Assembly: GCF_003573545.1 (NCBI RefSeq)
Contig: NZ_QWET01000003.1
Location: 310,001-374,000, forward strand
Direction: 5' to 3'
Origin: Mariniphaga sediminis
GTDB lineage: Bacteria; Bacteroidota; Bacteroidia; Bacteroidales; Prolixibacteraceae
DNA length: 64,000 nt
Shown here in pieces: positions 34,601-43,539 of the stretch. Numbering within the stretch: the first letter of the stretch is position 1; the number at the start of each line of letters is the position of its first letter. The notes beneath the pieces are model-generated. The model did not search any database. It had not been told where the DNA came from and was given only the letters and a program-made list of their open reading frames with translations. Position numbers and translations under genes: made by a program.

Positions 34601-34945
34601 ATGAGCAAAAACGAGATTACACTGAATAAGGCCCAGGAAATGGTTGACCAGTGGATAAAAACAGTGGGGGTACGTTATTTCAGTGAACTGACCAACATGG
34701 CTGTTCTGACGGAAGAAGTAGGCGAGCTGGCCCGCATCATGGCACGAAAGTACGGGGATCAGTCATTTAAAAAATCAGATGAAAAATATGATCTTGCAGA
34801 TGAGATGGCCGACGTACTTTGGGTGTTGGTGTGTCTCGCCAACCAAACCGGTGTGGATTTAAACGAAGCATTCGTTAAAAATCTGGAGAAAAAGAGTGCC
34901 CGTGATAAAACGAGACATGTTCAGAATAAAAAATTACATGATTAA
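34601..34945 (+). CDS. MazG-like nucleotide pyrophosphohydrolase
   Basis: The 114-residue single-domain protein has the all-alpha NTP-PPase metal site: ELTNMAVLTEEVGELARIMARKYG (E-x-x-E) and later DLADEMADVLWVLVCLANQTG (D-x-x-x-D). Such enzymes hydrolyse non-canonical or excess NTPs to NMP and pyrophosphate. It is short compared with two-domain MazG, as expected for the iMazG/dUTPase-like single-domain members. It follows dtd closely and precedes a convergent prenyl synthase. Confidence 0.93.
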   Translation: MSKNEITLNKAQEMVDQWIKTVGVRYFSELTNMAVLTEEVGELARIMARKYGDQSFKKSDEKYDLADEMADVLWVLVCLANQTGVDLNEAFVKNLEKKSARDKTRHVQNKKLHD

Positions 34946-34985
34946 CAACGTTTAGCGTTTTTGCAGCGGATAGGGTACGTATTCT

Positions 34986-35960
34986 TCATTTTTTGCGCGT
35001 TGTAATGTAATTCACCAGTTCTACCAGCGAGGTACGCGCGTCGCCGTCGGGAAATTCCATTAAAGAGTTGATTGCTTTTTCTTTAAACTCGTTCATCTTC
35101 TCCGTGGCATATTCAATCCCTCCGTTTTCTACAACCAGTTGAATGAGTTCCTCCACCACTGCTTTGTTTTTATTTTTTCGTTTAATAAGCCTTAAAATCC
35201 GGTTTCGTTCAGAAGCATCTGATTTTTTCAGGACATGCAACATGGGAAGCGTAATTTTTTGTTCCTTAATGTCGTTCCCGGTTGGTTTTCCAATAAGTCC
35301 TTTGGCCTGGTAGTCAAAAATGTCGTCTTTAATCTGGAAGGCAATGCCTGCATCCTGTCCGATGCGGTACATTTTTTCAGGAATGTCAGGATCGTCTGTT
35401 ACCGAGGCCGCTCCAATAGCCATGCTGGTGGCAATGAGCGAGGCCGTTTTTTTGCGAATAATTTCAAAGTAAGTTTCTTCGTCGATGTCCAGTTTGCGGC
35501 TTTTTTTTATCTGTAAGATTTCGCCTTCGCTCATATCTTGTACCGCCCGCGAAATGAGATGGAGAAAGTTGTATTTTTTGTCCTCCAGTTGCAGCAATAA
35601 TCCTTTGGCAAGAATGTAGTCACCTACAAGAACTGCCAGCTTGTTCTTCCACAAGGCATTGATGGAAAAGGTGCCGCGTCGTTCGTAGGATTCGTCCACC
35701 ACATCGTCGTGTACAAGCGTAGCGGAATGGAGCAATTCTACCGAACAGGCTGCCAGTTGTGAAGAACCGTTGGTTTCACCGTGCAATTTGGCTGACAAAA
35801 ATACAAACATGGGACGTAGTTGCTTCCCTTTGGTACGATACATATAATTCAATATCGTGGACAAGAGAGGGACATCGCTTTTGAGTGACTTTTTGAAATA
35901 TGGTTCAAAATCTTTCAGCTCCTGTTCAATTGGTAATCGTATCGTTTTTATTTTTGACAT
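34986..35960 (-). CDS. Long-chain trans-polyprenyl diphosphate synthase
   Basis: Elongates allylic diphosphates with isopentenyl diphosphate to make the side chain of menaquinone or another long prenyl chain. The first Asp-rich motif is LVHDDVVDESYERRG and the second is FQIKDDIFDYQAKG; GKQLRPMFVFLSAKLHG and LVGDYILAKGLLL are also conserved. The exact chain length cannot be read from the sequence. 324 residues is normal for octaprenyl/heptaprenyl synthases (IspB/HepT-like). The gene runs divergently from the ArsR regulator. Confidence 0.94.
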   Translation of the reverse strand: MSKIKTIRLPIEQELKDFEPYFKKSLKSDVPLLSTILNYMYRTKGKQLRPMFVFLSAKLHGETNGSSQLAACSVELLHSATLVHDDVVDESYERRGTFSINALWKNKLAVLVGDYILAKGLLLQLEDKKYNFLHLISRAVQDMSEGEILQIKKSRKLDIDEETYFEIIRKKTASLIATSMAIGAASVTDDPDIPEKMYRIGQDAGIAFQIKDDIFDYQAKGLIGKPTGNDIKEQKITLPMLHVLKKSDASERNRILRLIKRKNKNKAVVEELIQLVVENGGIEYATEKMNEFKEKAINSLMEFPDGDARTSLVELVNYITTRKK

Positions 35961-36113
35961 TCGGCAACCCCTTAATTTTATCTATTCATTAACGAACATA
36001 GAATAATTTGGTTGAAAAAAGTAAATTTACATTAAAAAAGTACAGTCAAAAAGCGAATTATTCAAAAAGGCTATAAATTGAATAACCTGCATAGTTTTAT
36101 TCCTAAATATTTA

Positions 36114-36121
36114 TATATTTG
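36114..36121 (+). promoter_or_regulatory. -7 box TATATTTG upstream of the ArsR gene
   Basis: TATATTTG matches TAnnTTTG exactly and lies 22 nt before the ATG, a typical leader length. No good -33 TTTG is visible. Confidence 0.45.
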
Positions 36122-36143
36122 CATGATTCAAATAATATAAAAA

Positions 36144-36446
36144 ATGGTAGAAATCAAGGAGTTGGATATCACGCGGTTAGATACAGCGGCAAGTATGCTG
36201 AAAGCGATTGCCCATCCGATGCGTATTGCCATTTTAAAACACCTCGAAGGAGGCAAACGGTTGACAGTAACAGAAATACATGAATTACTCGGAATTGAAC
36301 AATCGACTACTTCGCATCATTTGGGAATACTCAGGGATAAGGGTGTGCTTTGCTCAAAGCGCGAAGGGAAGAATACGTTTTATTATTTAAAGTATGATAT
36401 TCTGAGTCAGATTGTGGACTGCCTTGAAACTTGTACATGCGAATAG
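36144..36446 (+). CDS. ArsR-family winged-helix transcriptional regulator
   Basis: The 100-residue protein has the ArsR winged helix (AHPMRIAILKHLEGGKRLTVTEIHELLGIEQSTTSHHLGILRDKGVLCSKREGKNTFYYL). The classical ELCVCDL metal site in helix 3 is absent, but the C-terminus ends CLETCTCE with three closely spaced Cys plus an upstream Cys in VLCSKR, which could be an alternative thiol or metal sensor. It stands 17 nt before the GHL10 hydrolase gene and may share its transcript. Confidence 0.93.
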   Translation: MVEIKELDITRLDTAASMLKAIAHPMRIAILKHLEGGKRLTVTEIHELLGIEQSTTSHHLGILRDKGVLCSKREGKNTFYYLKYDILSQIVDCLETCTCE

Positions 36447-36463
36447 TTAGGTTACATTTCGAA

Positions 36464-37978
36464 ATGAAGTATATTCTTTCCTTCCTGTTTATTTTACATA
36501 TTTTATTACCAGTTAATGCCCAATCAGATTCTCCAAAGTTTGAATTTCGTGCAGTATGGGTTGCTACTGTTGCCAATATTGACTGGCCTTCTCAAACCGG
36601 CCTGACAACAGAACAGCAAAAACAAGAGGTTCTGGATATTTTGAATAGGCAGCAACAGCTTGGTATGAATGCTGTCATTCTGCAGGTTCGTCCTGCTGCT
36701 GATGCTTTTTATCCGTCGGCGCTTGAACCATGGTCACGTTATCTGAGTGGTATTTCCGGAAAAGCACCTGAACCTTTTTACGATCCGTTGCAGTTTTGGA
36801 TTGAAGAATGCCACCGGCGAGGGATGGAACTGCATGCGTGGCTAAATCCTTTCCGGGTAGCATTGAACCATCGGCAACCGTTGGCAGGCAATCATGTAGC
36901 TTTTGAACATCCTGAATGGATTTTGAAATACGGAAACAGTCTTTATTTCGATCCGGGCCTGCCGGAAACGGGAGAGTTTGTGGTTCGGGTGGTAAAAGAT
37001 ATTGTTTCGCGCTACGACGTGGATGCCATTCACTTCGACGACTACTTTTATCCTTATCCGTTAAAAGAAGATTTTCCTGATACTACCTCATTTGCTTTAC
37101 ATCACCGGGGTTTTTCTTGGGAGAATAAAGCCGATTGGCGCCGGGAAAATGTGGACAACATTATAAAAACGCTGAACGATACAATAAAGTCAGTCAAGCC
37201 ATGGGTAAAGTTTGGCATTAGTCCGTTTGGCGTTTGGCGCAACAAGGCCGACGACCCTCGGGGCTCCGACACCCGGGCGGGCGCGACCAATTATGATCAT
37301 CTGTACGCCAATATTATTCGGTGGCAGGAAGAAGGATGGATTGATTACACGCTGCCTCAGCTTTACTGGCAGGTTGGCCATCCTGCTGCCGATTTTGAAA
37401 AGCTTGCTCACTGGTGGAAATCGCATGCATACGGACGAGGCATGTATGTTGGCCACGGGGTGTATAAAAGTGATTCGGTTTCAGAGATAAAAGAGTGGGC
37501 GCGGCCCGGTGAGTTGCCGAAACAAATCAGGTTGCTGAGGGAAATTCCAGAGATTACAGGCTCTGCTTTTTACAGCAGTAAACATTTCAACCGTGATCTT
37601 ATGGGTTTTCAAGACACGTTGAGAATGAGTCTGTATAAAAACAAAGCGTTGGTTCCGCCCATGCCCTGGCTCGATCACCAGCCTCCATTTCCGGTAGATA
37701 AAATTAAGAAGAGAGGAAAAACAGTGAAATGGAAAACAAAGGAAGCAGATTTAGAGTTGGATAAACCCAAACATTTTATTCTTTACCTGAACCGGAAAGG
37801 CCAACCGTTGAATCCTGTTGATACGGAATTTATTCATGTTATTTTGGGGAAAGATGAAACCAAGTTCCGGTTTGAACGGATAAATCAGAAACGACAAAAA
37901 TATGAAGTGCGTGTTTCGGTACTTGATCGCCTGAATAACGAAAGTTGGTTGAGTGAACCGGTGATTTTGCGACTTTAG
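36464..37978 (+). CDS. Family-10-like glycosyl hydrolase (GHL10, DUF187)
   Basis: The ATG at 36464 gives a signal peptide (MKYILSFLFILHILLPVNAQ). The mature protein starts FEFRAVWVATVANIDWPSQTG, the opening of the GHL10 TIM barrel (PF02638). It continues with QVRPAADAFYPSALEPWSRYLSG, ELHAWLNPFRVA, VDAIHFDDYFYPYP (catalytic Asp region) and ISPFGVWRNKADDPRGS, ending in a fibronectin-like domain of about 90 residues. Related proteins (YngK type) are thought to act on peptidoglycan or glycan in the envelope. The substrate is not defined. An in-frame start at 36431 overlaps the ArsR gene and lacks a signal-like N-terminus. Confidence 0.92.
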   Translation: MKYILSFLFILHILLPVNAQSDSPKFEFRAVWVATVANIDWPSQTGLTTEQQKQEVLDILNRQQQLGMNAVILQVRPAADAFYPSALEPWSRYLSGISGKAPEPFYDPLQFWIEECHRRGMELHAWLNPFRVALNHRQPLAGNHVAFEHPEWILKYGNSLYFDPGLPETGEFVVRVVKDIVSRYDVDAIHFDDYFYPYPLKEDFPDTTSFALHHRGFSWENKADWRRENVDNIIKTLNDTIKSVKPWVKFGISPFGVWRNKADDPRGSDTRAGATNYDHLYANIIRWQEEGWIDYTLPQLYWQVGHPAADFEKLAHWWKSHAYGRGMYVGHGVYKSDSVSEIKEWARPGELPKQIRLLREIPEITGSAFYSSKHFNRDLMGFQDTLRMSLYKNKALVPPMPWLDHQPPFPVDKIKKRGKTVKWKTKEADLELDKPKHFILYLNRKGQPLNPVDTEFIHVILGKDETKFRFERINQKRQKYEVRVSVLDRLNNESWLSEPVILRL

Positions 37979-38012
37979 TTTTTATTTTCTTTTAATAATC
38001 GTTGATGATTCT

Positions 38013-38020
38013 TACTTTTG
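38013..38020 (+). promoter_or_regulatory. -7 box TACTTTTG upstream of tRNA-Lys
   Basis: TACTTTTG matches TAnnTTTG and lies 10 nt before the first base of the tRNA, which fits a transcription start at or just before the mature 5' end. Confidence 0.45.
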
Positions 38021-38030
38021 TAAAGGAAAA

Positions 38031-38103
<73 letters not shown>

Positions 38104-38250
38104 CAAACCCCGAGAAGAATTATTGTTATTCAATCAAAAAAATCAGAGTGCCTGGTGTAATCGGTAGGGAAGGTTATGCCATACCTGATTACTTCATTAA
38201 AATTAGGCTTATCAATTTGTTGGAAGTGTTTAGCAGGAGGAGTTCAGGCT

Positions 38251-39258
38251 ATGTTGAAAGAAAGAATTATTACGTTAAGGGAGCTTTCAAACTTTGGTTC
38301 TGTTTCCGGACTGAATGACCAGGCCGTTGCGCTCGTGAGGCAGCAGCAGAAAACCTGGGAAGTTGCACAGAAGAATTATGCAATGCTTTTAAATGCCCAA
38401 ACCAAAACATTCAAATTTGGCCATTTTGAGATTAAGGTGCAGCACAATCCGGAACGAATCCGGTCGTCGGCAGCCAAAACAGATGCAAAGTCAATTGCCG
38501 GCAGGGCCTGTTTTTTGTGCCTGGAAAACCTTCCTCCCGAGCAAAAGGGAATTATGTTTCGGAATAAATACCTGATTTTAACCAACCCGTATCCCATTTT
38601 TCCGTTTCATCTTACTATTTCGATGTTGAAGCATACTCCGCAACGAATCGGGATATTTTTCCCGGACATGCTTGACCTTAGCAGGGAATTAGCTGGTTTT
38701 TCGTTGCTTTACAATGGTCCGCAAAGTGGCGCTTCGGCTCCGGATCATTTTCATTTTCAGGCTGGGAACAAAGGTTTTTTGCCTGTTGAAACCGAAGTTA
38801 AAATTCTTGAAAACAGGAATGAAGCAAATGTTCTTTTTCAAAATGAAAAGACAACAATAATAGCGGCTGAAAATTATCTGCGTCGGTTTATTGTCCTGTC
38901 TTCTTCAGATGAAAGTGAGATTGTTCGTTTTTTTCAGTGTTTTTATTCAATCCTGCCTGCCCGCAGGGGCAATGAACCGATGTTAAACATTTTGTGTAAT
39001 TATGAGAGAGGGAGGTGGCGCGTTATTGTTTTTCCTCGCGAAAGGACACGTTCGTCACATTTTTATCAAACGGGTGATAAACAGGTTATTGTTGGTCCTG
39101 CGACAGTCGAGTTGGGCGGAGTCTTAGTCCTTCCGAGATATAAGGATTTTTTGTCAGTCGATTGCCAAATCATTTCAGAAATCTATGAAGAAGTTACTCT
39201 GTCTTCGAGTTTATTTGAACAATGGTTAGATATTTCTATGGACTCTATCGGTAAATAG
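38251..39258 (+). CDS. DUF4922 HIT-like nucleotidyl phosphorylase/transferase
   Basis: The 335-residue protein begins MLKERIITLRELSNFG, with AGGAGG 10-15 nt ahead of the ATG, which supports this start over an upstream frame at 38176. Landmarks are RACFLCLENLPPEQKG (two Cys, possibly zinc), NKYLILTNPYPIFPFHLTIS and SAPDHFHFQAGNKGFLPVE. The H-x-H-x-Q is the HIT-superfamily histidine site seen in GDP-hexose phosphorylases and Ap4A phosphorylase-like proteins. The family is usually tagged DUF4922 in Bacteroidota. The substrate is unknown. It lies between tRNA-Lys and a histidine kinase. Confidence 0.88.
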   Translation: MLKERIITLRELSNFGSVSGLNDQAVALVRQQQKTWEVAQKNYAMLLNAQTKTFKFGHFEIKVQHNPERIRSSAAKTDAKSIAGRACFLCLENLPPEQKGIMFRNKYLILTNPYPIFPFHLTISMLKHTPQRIGIFFPDMLDLSRELAGFSLLYNGPQSGASAPDHFHFQAGNKGFLPVETEVKILENRNEANVLFQNEKTTIIAAENYLRRFIVLSSSDESEIVRFFQCFYSILPARRGNEPMLNILCNYERGRWRVIVFPRERTRSSHFYQTGDKQVIVGPATVELGGVLVLPRYKDFLSVDCQIISEIYEEVTLSSSLFEQWLDISMDSIGK

Positions 39259-39376
39259 GATTCAAGGGAATTCCTCATTTTTGGGAGGTTCGGCATTTAA
39301 TAAATGTTTTGTAAATGTTGGTTTTTTCAGGAGAAAAATTATATTTGTGCCAAGGCCTTCGGCTTTTGGGGGCAAC

Positions 39377-41290
39377 ATGAAGATTTACAAACCTGAAAAG
39401 CAAAAGAAACAGATGAGAGCGGATGATCTTTTGGACGCGTTCCCTGTAAACTTTTATGTCATTGATTTAAAACAAAAGAAGATTGTTCGTACCAATGACG
39501 TGAATGTTAAAACAGGAGAAGAACCTTGTTTTAAGCAACTGTTTAATAAAAAGGGACCTTGCGGGGTTGAAAACGGTCATTGTTTGTGTGAGCAGTTGGT
39601 TGAAACGGGTTGTGATGATGAACTTGTTATTGAGAACGAAGAGGGCAGGCGGAGAGTTTTTCTTAAGGTGAATGTTAAACAGGTAACGGAAGATTTGGCC
39701 GTTGCCATGTTTATTGACATTACTGATAAATTAACCACTGAAAAAATGTGGCATGAAAGTCAGGAAGATTTTTGTCTGACACAGGAAATTGCCCGCATAG
39801 GCAATTGGAAATATGATCCGGAAAACAATACCCTGCGCTGGTCAAAGCAGATACCCTTCATATTAAATGATAATGAGATTCCTGTTCATCCTGATATTCA
39901 GTATTTCAAAAAACTGATTGCCGAAGAGCATTTTGCTGTGTTTGAAAATTTTGTTAACAGGGCTTTACATAAAGGGAAAGCCTTTGAGCATCAGTTTATA
40001 ATCAAACTTAGTGATAAAACGGAAAAGTGGATTGAAATCATTTGCAAACCTGATAAAAAACGAGGCCAGTCGGGTTATTTTCTTCGGGGTACTATTCAGG
40101 ATATTACCGTTACAAAAAGAATTGAAGAGGAACTGAAAAGCGCCAAGCAAAAAGCAGAAGAGAGTGATCGCCTTAAATCACTTTTTCTGGCTAATACGAG
40201 TCATGAAATCCGAACCCCACTCAATGGGATTTTAGGTTTTTCCAATATCATTTGCTCCGGAGATGCGGATCCGGAACAATTAGCTTATTTTGGGAAAATT
40301 ATTCAAAGCTGTGGTCAGCGCCTTACGAATGTAATTGATGATATTGTTGATATCTCGCTTATTCAATCAAATCAGTTGAAAGTGGATTTTAATACATTCG
40401 ATATCGATGAATTACTGGAAGAGTTGTTCGTTTTTTACCGAGCTCAGGAAACGGTAAAACTTCAAAAAATTGAATTTAAAGTAAGTTTATGCGGCAATAG
40501 TAGCTTCCGTGTTCTGCATACAGATAAGAAGAGATTAATTCAGGTGTTGAAAAACCTGTTAGATAATGCTTTTAAGTTTACCGGAGAGGGATTTATCCGG
40601 TTCGGTTGTTTCAGTTTCTCAGAGAATGAAATGGTATTGTTTGTGGAAGATTCAGGTATTGGGATTGAAGATGAAAAAATCAATATGGTTTTTGAAGCTT
40701 TCCGTCAGGCTCAGGAAGGGTTTTCTCGGCAATATGAAGGGACCGGTTTAGGATTGCCTATTGTGTCGGGTATTATAAAACGGCTTGGCGGTAAAGTGTG
40801 GGTGGAATCAGAAGCAGGGAAGGGATCGGTGTTTTATGTTTCCATTCCCCGAAATGAAGAGGAGATTCTGAGCGAAAATGACCGGGCAACCCAGTTAGAG
40901 AACAAAAAGGAAGAAAACCCAGTTCGCAAAAAGATTGTTTCTTTTGAAGACGATCCCGGAAGTATTGAATACTTGAAAAGTGTTGTAAATCTGATGGGGC
41001 ACGAGATTATCAACTTTGAACACCCTATCCGCGGTCTTGAATACCTCCGGGAGAATCCGGCAGATCTGATTTTAATGGATGTCAGGCTTCCGGGAATGAA
41101 CGGATTGGAGGCAACCCGAATCATAAAATCGGAATTTCCCAATCTTCCTGTCATCATTCAAACTGCTTATACCATGCGAAGTGACAGGGAGAAAGCGTTT
41201 CAGGCCGGCTGCGACGATTACCTTGCCAAACCCGTTTCCCTGAAAGCTTTGAGAGGCAAAATCAATCAATTTACAAGAAAGGTAAATTAA
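39377..41290 (+). CDS. Hybrid sensor histidine kinase with two PAS domains and C-terminal receiver
   Basis: Cytoplasmic, no membrane helix. Residues about 10-125 form a PAS-like domain with a Cys cluster (EEPCFKQLFNKKGPCGVENG and HCLCEQ). Residues 140-260 form a second PAS with PAC. Then come HisKA (FLANTSHEIRTPLNGILGF, phospho-His), HATPase (NLLDNAFKFTG, VEDSGIGIEDE, YEGTGLGLPIV) and a receiver from about 525 (IVSFEDDPGSIEYLKSVV; DLILMDVRLPGMNG with phospho-Asp; K in DYLAKPVS). An upstream in-frame start at 39281 has no family-like sequence. The four-Cys cluster suggests sensing of redox state or a metal. Confidence 0.94.
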   Translation: MKIYKPEKQKKQMRADDLLDAFPVNFYVIDLKQKKIVRTNDVNVKTGEEPCFKQLFNKKGPCGVENGHCLCEQLVETGCDDELVIENEEGRRRVFLKVNVKQVTEDLAVAMFIDITDKLTTEKMWHESQEDFCLTQEIARIGNWKYDPENNTLRWSKQIPFILNDNEIPVHPDIQYFKKLIAEEHFAVFENFVNRALHKGKAFEHQFIIKLSDKTEKWIEIICKPDKKRGQSGYFLRGTIQDITVTKRIEEELKSAKQKAEESDRLKSLFLANTSHEIRTPLNGILGFSNIICSGDADPEQLAYFGKIIQSCGQRLTNVIDDIVDISLIQSNQLKVDFNTFDIDELLEELFVFYRAQETVKLQKIEFKVSLCGNSSFRVLHTDKKRLIQVLKNLLDNAFKFTGEGFIRFGCFSFSENEMVLFVEDSGIGIEDEKINMVFEAFRQAQEGFSRQYEGTGLGLPIVSGIIKRLGGKVWVESEAGKGSVFYVSIPRNEEEILSENDRATQLENKKEENPVRKKIVSFEDDPGSIEYLKSVVNLMGHEIINFEHPIRGLEYLRENPADLILMDVRLPGMNGLEATRIIKSEFPNLPVIIQTAYTMRSDREKAFQAGCDDYLAKPVSLKALRGKINQFTRKVN

Positions 41291-41503
41291 GACTGGAAAA
41301 AGTAGAGCCAGTTGCCGGTACACCAAAAATAGTGGTGATTTGAAAAGAAAAACTCGCTGTTTTTATTAACCCAAATGTATGAACCGAAGGGTCCGGACTC
41401 TGGCCTGACGATTGTGATCCAGGAAATAAAACAACTGGGTCGGCCAGCAGCATGCTTTTATTAAATAATTGATACTTAAAATTTCCGCACCCCGTTATTT
41501 TTA

Positions 41504-41511
41504 TAAATTTG
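41504..41511 (+). promoter_or_regulatory. -7 box TAAATTTG upstream of ftsX
   Basis: TAAATTTG matches TAnnTTTG and is 28 nt before the ftsX ATG. This is the likely promoter of the ftsX-DUF3098-uppP group. Confidence 0.45.
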
Positions 41512-41539
41512 CCGGAACCATTTTGTTCAAAGTAAAAAT

Positions 41540-42418
41540 ATGAAAACGCCAAAACCCAGGAAACTGAAAAAGAGAGTATTCCGTTCATGGATAACCTCCA
41601 CGGTGAGTATTTCGCTGGTGCTGGTTATGTTGGGGGCGTTGTTGTTGATCCTGGTTAATGCCGGAAGGTTGTCTGATTATGTGAGGGAACAGATCGGTTT
41701 TACGCTGGTGCTCCATGAAGATGTCAGAGAAGTGGATGTCATTCGGTTGGAGAAGGTACTCGCAGCTACTGATTATGTGAAGTCTACACGCTACATTGAT
41801 AAAGAAACGGCAGCCCGCGAACTCACCGATGAGCTGGGAGAAGATTTTTCCGGATTCCTTGGTTATAATCCACTTTTTGCTTCTTTCGATGTTAAGCTTT
41901 TTGCTCCTTATACCAGCGCCGACAGCCTGCTTTTGATTGAAAAAGAATTTTTGGAATTTCCACAGGTGAAAGAGGTTTACTATCAAAAAGACCTGTTGGC
42001 TGTAATCAACGAGAATGTTAGTAAAATCAGCATCTTTCTGCTTATTGCGAGTGGGCTGACCGGGTTTATTTTTATGTCACTCATTAATAATACTATTCGC
42101 ATCTCTATTTATTCAGAGCGCTTTACAATCAATACAATGCAACTGGTAGGGGCTGCACGTTCATTTGTACGTAAACCCTTTTTGCGCCGTGGATTGTTGC
42201 TGGGAATTTACGGGGCACTGGCCGCCAACACCCTTCTTATATCCACAGTTTTTGTTTTCAGGAATGAACTGGGAGGCATTGTTGATGTTGCAGACCTCAA
42301 GATTCTGGGGCCGGTATTTTTGCTGGTCATTTTGCTGGGAGTGGCTATCTCCTACATATCAACCTGGTTCGCTGTAAACAAATTCCTGAAAATGAAATTT
42401 GATGAATTATTTTATTAA
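41540..42418 (+). CDS. ftsX: Cell-division protein FtsX
   Basis: The 292-residue ABC-type permease subunit has a first helix at about 15-35 (STVSISLVLVMLGALLLILV), an extracytoplasmic domain (QIGFTLVLHEDVREVDVIRLEKVLAATDYV) and three further helices at the C-terminus (IFLLIASGLTGFIFMSLINN, RGLLLGIYGALAANTLLIS, ILGPVFLLVILLGVAISY). With FtsE it transmits ATP hydrolysis to peptidoglycan hydrolases at the septum. FtsE is not in the window. It opens the conserved Bacteroidota block ftsX-DUF3098-uppP-truB-queA. Confidence 0.94.
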   Translation: MKTPKPRKLKKRVFRSWITSTVSISLVLVMLGALLLILVNAGRLSDYVREQIGFTLVLHEDVREVDVIRLEKVLAATDYVKSTRYIDKETAARELTDELGEDFSGFLGYNPLFASFDVKLFAPYTSADSLLLIEKEFLEFPQVKEVYYQKDLLAVINENVSKISIFLLIASGLTGFIFMSLINNTIRISIYSERFTINTMQLVGAARSFVRKPFLRRGLLLGIYGALAANTLLISTVFVFRNELGGIVDVADLKILGPVFLLVILLGVAISYISTWFAVNKFLKMKFDELFY

Positions 42419-42427
42419 CTATCTTTG
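42398..42427 (+). promoter_or_regulatory. Promoter candidate TTTG-N18-TATCTTTG before the DUF3098 gene
   Basis: TTTG (42398-42401) and TATCTTTG (42420-42427) match both Bacteroidota elements at close to the right spacing. The ATG at 42434 would be almost at the transcription start. It could give an extra, nearly leaderless transcript for DUF3098-uppP. Confidence 0.45.
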
Positions 42428-42433
42428 GCCATT

Positions 42434-42703
42434 ATGAAGAAGAAAAAAGGAACAATAAAAAACAAAACGGCTGAAGAAACCGGTTTTGCACTGGGCAAAG
42501 AAAATTACCGGCTCATGGCTATCGGTTTTGTTGTAATTGTTATTGGATTTATTCTGATGATTGGGGGCGGTAGCGACGACCCCAACGTATTCAATTATGA
42601 GATTTTTAGTTTTAGGCGTATAACATTGGCCCCCCTGTTATTACTTTTTGGTTTCCTTTTTGAAATCTACGCTATTCTCAAAAAGCCCAGGGAAAAGAAT
42701 TAA
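42434..42703 (+). CDS. DUF3098 small membrane protein
   Basis: The 89-residue protein has a basic N-terminus (MKKKKGTIKNK), the motif FALGKENYRLMAIGFVVIVI leading into a first membrane helix, GGGSDDPNVFNYEIFSFRRI, and a second helix (TLAPLLLLFGFLFEIYAILKK). This layout and size define DUF3098, which sits between ftsX and uppP in many Bacteroidota. The function is unknown; the context points to envelope or cell-wall work. The TTG start at 42425 is rejected in favour of the ATG. Confidence 0.9.
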   Translation: MKKKKGTIKNKTAEETGFALGKENYRLMAIGFVVIVIGFILMIGGGSDDPNVFNYEIFSFRRITLAPLLLLFGFLFEIYAILKKPREKN

Positions 42704-42715
42704 CTCCTTTCAGAA

Positions 42716-43498
42716 ATGAACGAAATACAGGCGCTTATTCTTGGGTTGCTACAGGGCCTTACCGAATTTTTACCCGTTAGTTCCAGCGGACATCTTGAGA
42801 TCGGACATGCTATTTTGGGTGTCCATACAGGCAACAACCTTCTTTTTGCAGTTACAGTTCATGTAGCTACGGTTTTAAGTACTCTTGTTGTTTTCCGGAA
42901 AGATATTAGCAAATTATTGATCGATCTGTTTGCATTCCGGTGGAACGAATCGACCCAGTATGTTTTCAAATTACTTTTTTCTTCTGTGCCGGTTCTTTTT
43001 CTGGGCCTTTTTTTTGCGGAAGAGATCGAACAGTTTTTTACCGGAAACCTTGTTTTGGTGGGTGGCATGTTGCTGATAACAGCCGGACTGCTCACTTTTG
43101 CCCATTTTGCGAAAAAAGGAGATGGCTCAATCACGTGGGGTAAATCGTTTATTATTGGCATTGCCCAGGCCCTTGCCGTAATGCCCGGGATTTCGCGTAG
43201 CGGATCTACCATTGCTGCCGGGCTACTCTTGAAAACCAAAAAAGACGAAGTGGCCCGCTTCTCCTTTCTGATGGTTTTAGTGCCTATTTTGGGTGCGGCA
43301 TTTCTCGATATTTTGAGCGGTGACTTTTCTGATCAGACGGCCATTGGAACAGGTCCGCTCATTATAGGCTTTTTAGCGGCTTTTATCTCCGGATTACTGG
43401 CCTGTTCGTTAATGATAAAAGTAGTAAAAAGGGGAAAACTCATTTATTTTGCCATTTACTGTTCTGTTATCGGGTTAATTGCTATCTTTGCAGCCTGA
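42716..43498 (+). CDS. uppP: Undecaprenyl-diphosphatase (UppP/BacA)
   Basis: Recycles the lipid carrier undecaprenyl diphosphate to its monophosphate for peptidoglycan and glycan export. The two BacA signatures are intact: EFLPVSSSGHLEIGHAILG near residue 20 and MPGISRSGSTIAAGLLL near 155. There are about eight membrane helices over 260 residues, the normal size. Placed between DUF3098 and truB in a co-directional block. Confidence 0.97.
   Translation: MNEIQALILGLLQGLTEFLPVSSSGHLEIGHAILGVHTGNNLLFAVTVHVATVLSTLVVFRKDISKLLIDLFAFRWNESTQYVFKLLFSSVPVLFLGLFFAEEIEQFFTGNLVLVGGMLLITAGLLTFAHFAKKGDGSITWGKSFIIGIAQALAVMPGISRSGSTIAAGLLLKTKKDEVARFSFLMVLVPILGAAFLDILSGDFSDQTAIGTGPLIIGFLAAFISGLLACSLMIKVVKRGKLIYFAIYCSVIGLIAIFAA
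43483..43490 (+). promoter_or_regulatory. -7 box TATCTTTG at the 3' end of uppP
   Basis: TATCTTTG matches TAnnTTTG and lies 49 nt before truB, inside the last codons of uppP. It may give truB (and queA) its own transcript. Confidence 0.4.
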
Positions 43499-43539
43499 TT
43501 GGTGAATCCGTTAAAAGTCTGAAAATTAATTGTTTGAGA

